DNA of 10,106 nt from ARK-14 sp002899805 (GTDB lineage: Archaea; Thermoproteota; Thermoprotei_A; Sulfolobales; Fervidicoccaceae): NCBI GenBank assembly GCA_039793985.1, contig JBAMMC010000010.1, forward strand, positions 1 through 10,106. The letters run 5' to 3'. Positions 1-7,678 of the stretch are shown in pieces. Positions within the stretch are counted from its first letter, which is position 1; every line of letters begins with the position of its first letter. The position numbers were made by a program, and so were the translations under genes. Under the pieces are notes generated by a model that saw only the letters and a program-made list of their open reading frames with translations, searched no databases and was not told the DNA's origin.

Positions 1-1403
1 TAGAACCAGAGCTCACAGATGAAGAGAGAAGAGCTTTGGGGATAGTAAGAAATTACCTTACTAGGACATTCTTCTTCAGCCAGAGAGAACTGAAAGAAAA
101 GTGGAAAGAGCTGCAGAAAAGAGCGGGGGATGAAGTTGGTGAAGCTGTTAAGATGCTGAGGATAAACCTGAATGAAAAATCAATTGATAAGATTACTTAT
201 TATGTGAGAAGAGATTACCTTGGCTACGGTCCAATTGAAGTCCCTATGAATGACCCATTTGTTGAAGATATTTCTAGTACAGGAGCAGACTCACCTGTGT
301 ATGTTTACCACGTAAAGTACGAATGGATCCCTACTACAATCAAGTTTGTTGATGATGAAATATACAATGCTTTTATAAGAAGGCTGGCGTATAGAGCTGG
401 ACAGGAGCTCGTGTACTCAAATCCGATAGTTGAGGGCCCAATTCCTCCAAGGGACTACAGGGCCCATCTAGTGCTGGATATAGTATCTAGGAGAGGATCC
501 TCCTTCACTATACGAAGGGGGGCCGAGATCCCATTGAGCATTGTGAAGTTGATTTCTATGAAGACTATCACACCGAGAATTGCAGCATATTTATGGATGC
601 TTGTTTCAAATATGAGAACGATTCTAATAGCGGGTCCTATGGCTAGCGGAAAAACCACTCTATTGAATGCAATAGCAATGTTTATCCCTCATACAAAGAA
701 AATTGTGACGATAGAGGAGACCAGCGAGTTGAGGCTAGAAAGGGAGAACTGGACTCCGTTAATAGTCAGGCCATCATCGAAACCGGAGATATCAAATATA
801 ACTCTCTTCGAGCTTCTTAAGTCTAGCCTAAGACAGAGACCAGACTACATAATAGTGGGAGAGATAAGGGGAGAGGAGGCATATACATTCTTTCAGGCAA
901 TATCTTTGGGACATGGGGGGCTTGGGACTTTCCATGCTGAGTCCTTCCACCAAGTTATAAGAAGGCTCGAGAGCCATCCCCTGAACATACCTAGAAGCAT
1001 GATACCTCTAGTTAACACGGTCGTATTCATGAAAAGTTATCGCGGTGAAGGAGGTATTAACAGAAAAGTAGAGGACGTTGTTGACATAATCTCTTACGAC
1101 CCTTCAACTGATGGAATAAACGCAGCATCAGTCTTCAAATACGATCCCACAGATGACAGGTGGATCGAATCTGAAACGCTTCCAAACCTGATGAAAATTG
1201 CTGATATGAGCGGTTTGAGCCTAAATGAGCTTAAAGACGAGCTTTCTAGGAGGGAGAAGTTCCTAACGTACCTCGCAGAAAGAGGAGTAGAGCACCCATC
1301 TGAAGTTGTAAGAGCGATCGATGAGTATGCTTCTAACCCAGAAGTGGCTATGGAGAAATACAGACCGGGGAGTGGGGTAGGTTTTGGAGAAACGGTTTCT
1401 TGA
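1..1403 (+). CDS. Type II/IV secretion system ATPase (FlaI/GspE/TadA family), 5' partial
   Basis: This is the cytoplasmic hexameric ATPase that powers assembly of a type IV pilus-like filament or archaellum-type machine. Numbering residues from the TTG at 36, it has the conserved RRGSSFTIRR segment before the nucleotide site, Walker A GPMASGKT (200-207), an acidic Asp-box IEETSEL (226-232), a Walker B region DYIIVGEIRGEE (270-281) with E276 as likely catalytic glutamate, and a His-box GTFHAE with H300. The frame stays open from codon 36 back to the window edge and reads EPELTDEERRAL, which looks like real protein, so the TTG at 36 is probably internal. Archaeal relatives are about 500-550 residues, against 455 here, so some tens of N-terminal residues lie outside the window. 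The 3' end overlaps the next gene by 20 bases. Which filament it serves cannot be told, because no pilin gene is present. Confidence 0.95.
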   Translation, partial: EPELTDEERRALGIVRNYLTRTFFFSQRELKEKWKELQKRAGDEVGEAVKMLRINLNEKSIDKITYYVRRDYLGYGPIEVPMNDPFVEDISSTGADSPVYVYHVKYEWIPTTIKFVDDEIYNAFIRRLAYRAGQELVYSNPIVEGPIPPRDYRAHLVLDIVSRRGSSFTIRRGAEIPLSIVKLISMKTITPRIAAYLWMLVSNMRTILIAGPMASGKTTLLNAIAMFIPHTKKIVTIEETSELRLERENWTPLIVRPSSKPEISNITLFELLKSSLRQRPDYIIVGEIRGEEAYTFFQAISLGHGGLGTFHAESFHQVIRRLESHPLNIPRSMIPLVNTVVFMKSYRGEGGINRKVEDVVDIISYDPSTDGINAASVFKYDPTDDRWIESETLPNLMKIADMSGLSLNELKDELSRREKFLTYLAERGVEHPSEVVRAIDEYASNPEVAMEKYRPGSGVGFGETVS

Positions 1404-2280
1404 AAGAGCGAGCATGTTCTCTCACAGAATCATCGGAAAAAGCCCTCTAGCAATTGATCTCATTAAGAGGATGAGCTGGCTCCATCGATATCTCGAAATC
1501 ATAGAGTTCAGGCTACCGGACGAATATTACATCTCTTTCATCCTGATGACTTCCGTTTCTGTCTTCATAACGACCTTGATTCTTTCGCTATTGGGCTATG
1601 TCTTATACTTCAGGGTTCCTGCTCACTTGTCCATAGCTCTTTCTATACTTTTGGCATTCATGCTGGGGACTTCCGCATTTGGCGCTACTACGTTCTTCCC
1701 GGTATTGATGGAAAGGGAAATAAGAGCAAGAATGGAGAGCGGAGCTCTCTTTGCCATCATCGCCCTAACAGCCTCTGCTTCGAGCGGTCTCAACTTAGTT
1801 GAATCTCTCGCTGAATCAGAGATGCTCGTAACTACCAAGGAGATAAAGGCTTCCTTCAGGAGAATAATAAGACGTTTAAATGAGGGTTTGGATCTCAGAG
1901 ATGCTCTGATCGAAGAAAGCGAGCTTGTCCCATCTAGAACTTTTTCGGTTCTTTATGAGGGGCTCGCAAGCATCTCCATGAGTGGGGTGGGACTGAGCGA
2001 TTTTCTTGTTGGTTTCCTATCAGATTTGCTTTCGACGATGGAGGGGAAAGTGAGGAATGTCATAGACAGGCTGGGAATATTAGTTGAAACGTATATAATC
2101 ATAGCCATCATTTTTCCGTTCCTTTTGGTGATCATGCTCCTCATGGCTGGTACATCTGGGAATTATATAGCTGGCATAAATCAGACGCTTATTCTATTTG
2201 ATTTTGGCCTACTACCATCTATATTTATCATGTTATCCATAATCGCAGACATGATTTTGAGGGAGGTTGCTATAGATTGA
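1384..2280 (+). CDS. T2SSF-domain membrane platform protein, first copy (TadB/TadC/FlaJ-like)
   Basis: This is a probable inner-membrane platform subunit of the filament or secretion machine, which would couple the ATPase upstream to filament assembly. The 298-residue protein shows hydrophobic segments at about 50-76, 82-106, 234-256 and 266-292. A charged helical cytoplasmic T2SSF domain sits between the second and third (about 110-233), including the pattern ALFAIIALTASASSGLNLVE. Two short helices before a platform domain and two after it is the usual half-size TadB/TadC layout; single-chain archaeal FlaJ proteins are nearly twice as long. The start is TTG at 1384, inside the end of the ATPase gene, with GGAG about 11 bases upstream. 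An ATG at 1414 (residue 11) is an alternative start. The overlap with the ATPase and the 4-base overlap with the next gene indicate one transcript and coupled translation. Confidence 0.9.
   Translation: MEKRFLERASMFSHRIIGKSPLAIDLIKRMSWLHRYLEIIEFRLPDEYYISFILMTSVSVFITTLILSLLGYVLYFRVPAHLSIALSILLAFMLGTSAFGATTFFPVLMEREIRARMESGALFAIIALTASASSGLNLVESLAESEMLVTTKEIKASFRRIIRRLNEGLDLRDALIEESELVPSRTFSVLYEGLASISMSGVGLSDFLVGFLSDLLSTMEGKVRNVIDRLGILVETYIIIAIIFPFLLVIMLLMAGTSGNYIAGINQTLILFDFGLLPSIFIMLSIIADMILREVAID
2261..2267 (+). promoter_or_regulatory. Shine-Dalgarno sequence for the second platform gene
   Basis: GGGAGGT lies 9 bases before a TTG at 2277, inside the end of the preceding gene. It decides in favour of the TTG start, which overlaps the preceding TGA stop as TTGA. 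Confidence 0.75.
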
Positions 2281-3170
2281 GGAGGAGCCGGACTCTGCGA
2301 GAAAAAAGGTTCGATGAATTAGGTCTCGATTACATTATTATAGCAATGGTTTCAGGAGCAACTGTTTTCCTGGCAACTATTTTGATTGCTCCCTCTATGA
2401 TTTCTAGATGCTGCGCCAAAAGCTTAATTGGTGATCAGCTAACTTACTTGCTCCTCCTATCTTTCAATATAGCTCTATTTGCCTCCAGTATTCCCCTAGC
2501 GATAAGGACTAGAAGAATTGTTAGGGAAAGAGACAGTGTTGTGAAGGGGATCGTCCTGCTCCTCGATACAGTTTCTGTAGGTACAAGAACAGGTTCCACC
2601 ATTGTTGAAGCTTTGAGGAGAGCCTCAAAAATGGTTCCTTCCCGGATATTGAGAGAGAAGATAAACCAGGGGATTGCTGAGATGGAATTTGGCGATAGCA
2701 TCGAGAATGCCCTCTTGAAGATATCGAAAGACATGCCGAAAGCCGTTTCAGAATCAATCAAAATAATGATCCCCGCTTCTAAGGCTGGTGGGAGAGCTGG
2801 CGATGTACTACTGGTGGCCAGAGACTTCGTCAGGAGGCTGATGATGTTCGCTGAGGTAAGAAAAACTTCTCTTTCTCTATATATTTACATAGCTCTCATC
2901 TCAATTGGAATTTTCGAAGGTGGCGGAGTCTTTTTGCTCTATCTCATTTCAAAACTATCTACAGGACAGCAAGGGAGCATACCTTTCATAACTGCGAACT
3001 ACATACAAACGTGGCTTTTTCTATTTGTGACGGGTCTCCTACTTTCGATTTTCTCCAGCATATTTGTAGCTAAGATTGTGAGGGGGAAAACTAAGCTCTT
3101 TGCTGATTATTTGAGCATTTTCCTGTTCGTCAATCTGACGATAATTGGCTTAATCCCTCTTCTTATCTGA
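2277..3170 (+). CDS. T2SSF-domain membrane platform protein, second copy (TadB/TadC/FlaJ-like)
   Basis: This is the second half-size platform protein of the same operon, 297 residues. Hydrophobic segments are seen at about 18-40, 55-77, 201-226, 245-267 and 277-297. The cytoplasmic T2SSF-type region lies at about 85-195 and includes LLLDTVSVGTRTGSTIVEAL and an amphipathic stretch ending PASKAGGRAGDVL, which resembles the conserved glycine-rich turn of T2SSF domains. It is similar in plan but not in sequence to the gene before it, so the pair probably forms a heteromeric platform like TadB plus TadC. It starts at TTG overlapping the upstream stop by 4 bases and has a good ribosome binding site. 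It is the last gene of the operon: the next gene is convergent. A role in pilus assembly is inferred from domain and neighbours; protein secretion is an alternative. Confidence 0.88.
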   Translation: MRRSRTLREKRFDELGLDYIIIAMVSGATVFLATILIAPSMISRCCAKSLIGDQLTYLLLLSFNIALFASSIPLAIRTRRIVRERDSVVKGIVLLLDTVSVGTRTGSTIVEALRRASKMVPSRILREKINQGIAEMEFGDSIENALLKISKDMPKAVSESIKIMIPASKAGGRAGDVLLVARDFVRRLMMFAEVRKTSLSLYIYIALISIGIFEGGGVFLLYLISKLSTGQQGSIPFITANYIQTWLFLFVTGLLLSIFSSIFVAKIVRGKTKLFADYLSIFLFVNLTIIGLIPLLI

Positions 3171-3191
3171 GAACGCAGCATTGAGTTCTCA
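3168..3191 (+). terminator. Possible hairpin at the end of the filament operon
   Basis: A perfect 7-base inverted repeat, TGAGAAC (3168-3174) and GTTCTCA (3185-3191), is separated by a 10-base loop and followed by the T-rich AATTTAATT. It begins at the stop codon of the last platform gene and lies between two convergent genes. Archaeal termination relies mainly on U-rich tracts, so the stem may be incidental. Confidence 0.35.
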
Positions 3192-3239
3192 ATTTAATTC
3201 ATGAAGGGAAAAACCTACTCGGAAAGACACTTCTGCCTT

Positions 3240-5000
3240 TTAAGGCCAGCTCAGGATCCCCATTTGTCTCTGAGCTTCTGTCAATATTCTCATGGCTTCA
3301 TTTGGAATGGTGTGACCCGTTTCTCCCGTAACTATCCTCCTTAAGCTTTCTTCTCCTACCTCTTTCCATCCAAGTATTGAAGGGATGAGGACATTAACTG
3401 TCCTTATCCATGGGTGCTCTTCCTGTATCTCCAATAGTTTCTCATAGAGTTCCCTGTCTAGTCTATGCCTGTATGCTCTGAAGCTAGGATAACCTTTGGC
3501 TCTGAGCTTGATTGTTTTTTCTTCCTCTATAAGGGTGCTCTCAATCTTCCCACATCCTTCAAAATAGATCCCTCTTTCTCTTCCTACATCGCAGTAAAGC
3601 GATTCCACATAACTCGCAGCCTCTGGCTCCGCTTTCAGCAAGTCGATCCCATATACCATGTTGTAGTATCCACGCACCTCTCTTTCTGAGAGTTGTGAAA
3701 TTATGCTCCTCACAGCAGCTATACCAATTGACATAGCTGTCTTAGGGTCGAACTTATCCATGGTATCTTCGCTCGAATGGTAGAACCTATCTGGCCAGAA
3801 ATTCAACATCATTGCAGGTATGCCCAGCGACACATATACATCGTGGTCGCTTCCAGACTCGTAATTTACAATCCACAGCTTTCTAGCTGGATACTCTATT
3901 GGAGAACTGAACGTTCTTTCTCTTGGAAGCACTCTCAAGATCTCCCGAAGGAGCTTTGCTTCGAGATCGGATAACATGTGAACTGGTGGTCTGACGAAAT
4001 TGAGCGATGACCCACTGATATCCTCTATTTCTCCTATCATATCAAGATTTATTGCCCCTCTGATCTTCCTCTTACCTACCGCCGTTCTGAGATAAGCAAT
4101 CGTGCCGCTGAACTCCGGTATCCATAGGAATACTATTTTCTTATCTATCAATTTTTCCTCTAAATTGGATCTTTTAATTGAGACCGCTCCGGCTACAGAA
4201 CCGACAACTCCACTTATGTTGTCATTAACAGTCATCCCTGGGTGACACATGTGTGCTGTAATATGATATTCTTCTTCACCACTTCCGAAAATGGCCTCGA
4301 CCACAGGTATACTCGCAGTACCAGTATATGTTGCTTCGATATATCCCTCCAACACGACTTTTTTACCTCTTTCAATCCATCCTTCGATGATTTGGGCCAG
4401 TTCTCTTGGAACTGTGAAGGCAGGTATTTTCAAATAAGGAATATCGTCCTGACTTGGGAAAAGCGAGTAGTATGGAAAGGCCGTAGAGGAACCCGTTCTT
4501 CTATAGAAGATCGCAGCTATTGCCCCACTCTTCACAGCATTGATGTAAGATTCGAAGCTGAAATGTGGGGAGAGAACGACCTTACCTTCGGCCTCCCTGA
4601 TTGCTTCCTTTAATCTAGGTATATGCAGAACCTCTCCCGAAAAGCTTCCTGGGGGGGAATGGGCAACGACAGATGTTGGGATGAATGGGAAGCTTGAAAT
4701 CTGGAGACGATGAGGAGAGATGAGCTTCAGGTTAGCGCTTTTTATGCTCCATCCGAGCAGATCAGATTCAAATGGATATAGTGATTTGTCATGTTGGTAT
4801 TTCAATATAACGGAGTCTATTCCATTGTCATTCAAATAGTCTGAAATTGCTTCTGCGACCTCAACTATTCCCGGACTTCCTTGAACTCTATGATAAGATG
4901 AAAGATAGCTAGCAAGGGATGAGATCTCTCCTGGACTTATCTGTCCTTCCAGTGTTTCCATAGTTAGCACCAATAATGTTAAAGTTTTTGTCTCCCTCAT
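3240..5000 (-). CDS. M28/DUF4910-type zinc aminopeptidase-like protein
   Basis: This is a probable cytoplasmic zinc exopeptidase of 586 residues with no signal peptide. Candidate metal-site motifs, in order, are HMCHP (H250, H253), VNDNISG (D260), WIPEFSGTIAYL (E296), NLDMIGE (D320), SGSDHD (D385-D387) and FYHSSED (H408). The layout matches M28-like proteins of the DUF4910 class, where canonical HxD becomes HxCHP and the usual Glu-Glu pair becomes Pro-Glu. An insertion at about 120-230 (GKVVLSPHF...AVKSGAIAAIFY) looks like a protease-associated (PA) domain. The 140 residues after the catalytic part are unassigned. The start at 5000 has no ribosome binding site and abuts a TATA-like box. ATG at 4961 (residue 14) has GGTG 6 bases upstream and fits the promoter better, so the protein may be 573 residues. 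The substrate is unknown; a peptide N-terminus is inferred. Confidence 0.85.
   Translation of the reverse strand: MRETKTLTLLVLTMETLEGQISPGEISSLASYLSSYHRVQGSPGIVEVAEAISDYLNDNGIDSVILKYQHDKSLYPFESDLLGWSIKSANLKLISPHRLQISSFPFIPTSVVAHSPPGSFSGEVLHIPRLKEAIREAEGKVVLSPHFSFESYINAVKSGAIAAIFYRRTGSSTAFPYYSLFPSQDDIPYLKIPAFTVPRELAQIIEGWIERGKKVVLEGYIEATYTGTASIPVVEAIFGSGEEEYHITAHMCHPGMTVNDNISGVVGSVAGAVSIKRSNLEEKLIDKKIVFLWIPEFSGTIAYLRTAVGKRKIRGAINLDMIGEIEDISGSSLNFVRPPVHMLSDLEAKLLREILRVLPRERTFSSPIEYPARKLWIVNYESGSDHDVYVSLGIPAMMLNFWPDRFYHSSEDTMDKFDPKTAMSIGIAAVRSIISQLSEREVRGYYNMVYGIDLLKAEPEAASYVESLYCDVGRERGIYFEGCGKIESTLIEEEKTIKLRAKGYPSFRAYRHRLDRELYEKLLEIQEEHPWIRTVNVLIPSILGWKEVGEESLRRIVTGETGHTIPNEAMRILTEAQRQMGILSWP
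4968..4971 (-). promoter_or_regulatory. Possible Shine-Dalgarno for an internal start of the M28-like peptidase
   Basis: GGTG on the minus strand lies 6 bases before the ATG at 4961. The longer start at 5000 has no comparable site, so this supports the shorter protein. Confidence 0.45.
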
Positions 5001-5008
5001 ATTAAATT
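4999..5008. promoter_or_regulatory. TATA-like box between divergent peptidase and thioesterase genes
   Basis: ATATTAAATT on the plus strand (AATTTAATAT on the minus strand) is the main AT-rich element between the two divergent start codons. Read leftwards, a start of transcription about 26 bases away falls near 4976, giving a short leader with GGTG before the ATG at 4961. Read rightwards, it would place transcription near 5029, past the thioesterase ATG at 5019, so that gene may instead use TTAAAG at 4979-4984. Confidence 0.4.
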
Positions 5009-5018
5009 GTGATGTTCC

Positions 5019-5402
5019 ATGTCACAGATTCGCTCTTTCATGAAGAACTATACAGTTGAAGAGAGGCATTTAGCAAAGAATGTTGGGTCGGGAGATGCCT
5101 CAGTTCTCTCTACTCCATCTTTGATAGCTTTTATGGAGGAGGTCTCCCACTCCTTAGCCAAAGAATTCCTGGATAAAAGTAAGACGTCTGTGGGAACAAG
5201 GCTCGATATATATCATGTCTCAACTGCATACGAAGGGGAAACAGTTGAAGTTGAGTCTAGACTTATCTCTTCCGATGGGAGAAGGCTGATTTTTTATGTC
5301 CAAGCAAAGAGCGGAGATAAACTGTTAGGCTTCGGCATCCATGAAAGAGCTGTTGTGGATTTAGAAAAGTTCTCTAGAAAAGAAAGCTCTGGTGATAAAT
5401 AA
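5019..5402 (+). CDS. FlK-like hotdog-fold acyl-CoA thioesterase
   Basis: This is a 127-residue single-domain hotdog protein, predicted to hydrolyse an acyl-CoA thioester in the cytoplasm. The signature VGSGDASVLSTPSLIAFMEE is followed by SVGTRLDIYHVS, GRRLIFYVQAKSG and a C-terminal GIHERAVVDLEKF, in the order typical of the family related to fluoroacetyl-CoA thioesterase FlK. The catalytic triad known from FlK (Thr42, Glu50, His76) is matched with identical spacing by T32, E40 and H66. The archaeal substrate is not predictable; fluoroacetyl-CoA is unlikely, and the family includes general housekeeping thioesterases. The ATG at 5019 leaves room for the first beta strand. ATG at 5040 would cut into it. 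It is transcribed away from the M28-like peptidase with only 18 bases between the two nominal starts. Confidence 0.92.
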   Translation: MSQIRSFMKNYTVEERHLAKNVGSGDASVLSTPSLIAFMEEVSHSLAKEFLDKSKTSVGTRLDIYHVSTAYEGETVEVESRLISSDGRRLIFYVQAKSGDKLLGFGIHERAVVDLEKFSRKESSGDK

Positions 5403-5528
5403 AAGAAAACATTACTTGAGCTGTCTCTTAAGCTCTTCATGCTAAGATATTGAGAAGTTGTTTCATCCGTGTTTCCAGAGCATTCAGTTTTTAACCCCAA
5501 GCAATAATTTTGCGTGTAGTAACATATT
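5403..5528. other. Convergent intergenic region, no gene
   Basis: 126 bases lie between the thioesterase and feoB stop codons. It holds a 5-base inverted repeat, GAGCT/AGCTC (5418-5422 and 5431-5435), and a T5 run at 5488-5492 that could help end plus-strand transcription. No RNA gene or credible ORF is seen. Confidence 0.5.
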
Positions 5529-7673
5529 CTAGAAAAAGATAGAAATCCGGTAAATAACGAAGCTGATGAGAATGGCGATAGACGTCGAATACAAAATGTA
5601 TAATGATACACCCTTCAAGCTCTTCATTTCGCTGTACATTGTGGCAAGTGTAGCCAAACAAGGCACATATAAGTTAGCTGCTATGATTATCGCGAGTGCT
5701 TGCTGTTGTGTGTAACCAAGCGTAGCAACAGCATCCGTTAAGCTCGTTGCCTGAGGAGTGAAAAGAGCTATTGATTCAATGAAGGCCTCTTTAGCTAGAA
5801 AGCCATTGAGAAACATGAAAGCAGTTTTCCAAGAAGCTTCGCTGCCAAGATTATAGAGCCTGCCTATCGGTGAGAAGAAAGTGGAAACGTAAAAAGCAAT
5901 GCTGTCACTTGGAGATTCAGTTACTGTTAAATTTGGAGAAATACTGAGCATCAACCATATTAATACGGAGAGGGCAAAGATGATTGTACCTGCCTTTTTT
6001 ATGAAGTGTTTCGAATTATCCCACACATGCCACCAAATAACTTTCCATATTGGTTTATGAAGAGGTGGTATTTCCACAAGCAAACCGCGCTCTTCACTGC
6101 TACCTTTCGAACCGATCATACTCACCAACTTAGATGTCAAGAGGGCTACTAGAAGAGATATGAGATACGCGATTGTTATTGCAAGAGCTCCAATTAAAGG
6201 TGAATGAAAGAGTGCTGCTACGATGGACACCATTATTACAAGCCTCGCCTGACATGGTACGAAGGGAATAGAATAGATCAGAGCTCTCCTTTCAGAGCTA
6301 TCTTCTATTACTCTCGTCGCTAGTACACCTGGGACATTGCATCCAATACTTATGAGCAAAGGAAAAGAGCTCTTCCCTGTCAGGCCGAACTTACTGAGAA
6401 CAGAGTCATAGGCAACGGCCATTCTGGCACCAAGACCCGAATCCTCTAGAATAGCAAGGAATGCTATGGATATCATTATGAGCGGGAGAAAGCTCAATAC
6501 TGAGCCCACACCTGGGATAATTCCGTCTGCTATGAGGGAAGTTGCTAGGTCTGGTATTCGACCCTGAAAGAGTGAACGCGATGCATCGGCAAGAAGATTG
6601 AAAAGAGAAGATAAGATCCCACTCACACTATAGGTTTCAAGAACCTTAGCCCATCCTTCTTTACCAAGTGAACTGAGAATGAAATTGAGAGGAAAGCCTG
6701 TGTTCAGTGTGAATGCAACGAAGAAAATCCCAAAATATATCATTGTGGCAAAGAATGGGCCAAGTATTGGATGGTTGAAGGCTTTTTCAATTACCCTTTG
6801 TCCAGGATTCTCTATTTTTGCCATCATCACGTTCTTTTCGACTATCTCCTCAACAAAATCATATCTATAGCTAATGATAGCTTCTCTAGGAGACCTGTTG
6901 TACTTCTCCACATAGTCCCTTATTTCCTTCTCAACAAGGAGCCTAAGCTCCTCTCCATATCGTTTGTAAACAAACTCCGAGACTAGCTTTTCCTGTTCAA
7001 GCAGCTTAATTGCCACCCATCTCTTTTCCCATTTAAGTTCGCCCTCATGCCTACTAAGGGCATCCTCGATCCTCTTTATAGAGTCCTCAATAGCTGGGTA
7101 TTTCAGCTCGAGTCTGTTGCTCGTGATTTGACCTCTTGCTACTTTCAGCGTCTCATCGAGAAGCCTTTCTACACCTAACTTAGTTATCGAAGATATCGGG
7201 ATCACGGGGACTCCGAGACTCTGCGATATCCCTTCGGTTCTTATATGGAAACCTTTCGAATGGGCTTCATCGAATTTCGTGAAGGCAATAACAACTTTGG
7301 GAGTCAGCTCTAGAACTTGAACAGCGAAGTAGAGAGATTTCACTGCGCTCAGCGAATCTACAAGTACGATGACAGCATCATAATCGCCAAAGAGGAGCTC
7401 TTTCAATGTTATTTCTTCTTCAAGAGATACTGAAAAGAGGTTGTAAGTTCCAGGAAGGTCGGTGAGGCATATCCTTTCTCCTTTATAGTGAAGTAAAGCC
7501 TCTTTTTTCTCTACGGTTGTCCCAGGCCAATTAGCAACTGAGACCGTTTTGCCCGTAACGACGTTGAAAAAGGTGCTCTTTCCTACATTCGGACTCCCGG
7601 AAACGAGAACTTTGATATTGCATTTCTCTGCTTTTTCGTCCATGTTACCAGTTCCACCATCAGATTCTCTCAT
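5529..7673 (-). CDS. feoB: Ferrous iron transporter FeoB
   Basis: FeoB is the GTPase-coupled membrane transporter for Fe(II). The 714-residue protein has an N-terminal G domain: G1 GSPNVGKS (26-33), switch-I Thr in NWPGTTVE (52/53), G3 DLPG (72-75), G4 as TKFD (132-135) and G5 near ISSITK (160-165). A charged helical NFeoB region follows (about 185-290), then the polytopic membrane part. Conserved cysteine motifs are present: GCNVPGVLATR (C445) and PCQARL (C474) in the two Gate repeats, and PCLATLATM (C672) near the C-terminus. Length is close to other archaeal FeoB and slightly shorter than E. coli FeoB (773). Odd points: the usual Asn of G4 is Thr, and no FeoA homologue is recognisable next to it. 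The start may be ATG 7673 or ATG 7643 (residue 11); neither has a decisive ribosome binding site. It converges on the thioesterase gene. Confidence 0.97.
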   Translation of the reverse strand: MRESDGGTGNMDEKAEKCNIKVLVSGSPNVGKSTFFNVVTGKTVSVANWPGTTVEKKEALLHYKGERICLTDLPGTYNLFSVSLEEEITLKELLFGDYDAVIVLVDSLSAVKSLYFAVQVLELTPKVVIAFTKFDEAHSKGFHIRTEGISQSLGVPVIPISSITKLGVERLLDETLKVARGQITSNRLELKYPAIEDSIKRIEDALSRHEGELKWEKRWVAIKLLEQEKLVSEFVYKRYGEELRLLVEKEIRDYVEKYNRSPREAIISYRYDFVEEIVEKNVMMAKIENPGQRVIEKAFNHPILGPFFATMIYFGIFFVAFTLNTGFPLNFILSSLGKEGWAKVLETYSVSGILSSLFNLLADASRSLFQGRIPDLATSLIADGIIPGVGSVLSFLPLIMISIAFLAILEDSGLGARMAVAYDSVLSKFGLTGKSSFPLLISIGCNVPGVLATRVIEDSSERRALIYSIPFVPCQARLVIMVSIVAALFHSPLIGALAITIAYLISLLVALLTSKLVSMIGSKGSSEERGLLVEIPPLHKPIWKVIWWHVWDNSKHFIKKAGTIIFALSVLIWLMLSISPNLTVTESPSDSIAFYVSTFFSPIGRLYNLGSEASWKTAFMFLNGFLAKEAFIESIALFTPQATSLTDAVATLGYTQQQALAIIIAANLYVPCLATLATMYSEMKSLKGVSLYILYSTSIAILISFVIYRISIFF

Positions 7674-7678
7674 GCCTT

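Noticed and set aside
2444..2761. Minus-strand open frames inside the second platform gene
   Set aside because: They lie opposite a well-supported membrane protein gene, have no ribosome binding site and no recognisable domain.
4242..4613. Plus-strand open frame of 123 codons opposite the M28-like peptidase
   Set aside because: It mirrors the coding strand of a gene with clear catalytic motifs; its Cys/Trp/Phe-rich composition is typical of an antisense shadow.
5403..5528. Possible small RNA gene in the thioesterase/feoB gap
   Set aside because: No tRNA-like arms, no paired C/D box motifs and no strong promoter could be seen; only a 5-base stem.
5294..5611. Minus-strand frame of 105 codons spanning the thioesterase end and the feoB end
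   Set aside because: It overlaps two confident genes, has stop-prone AT-rich composition and no domain.
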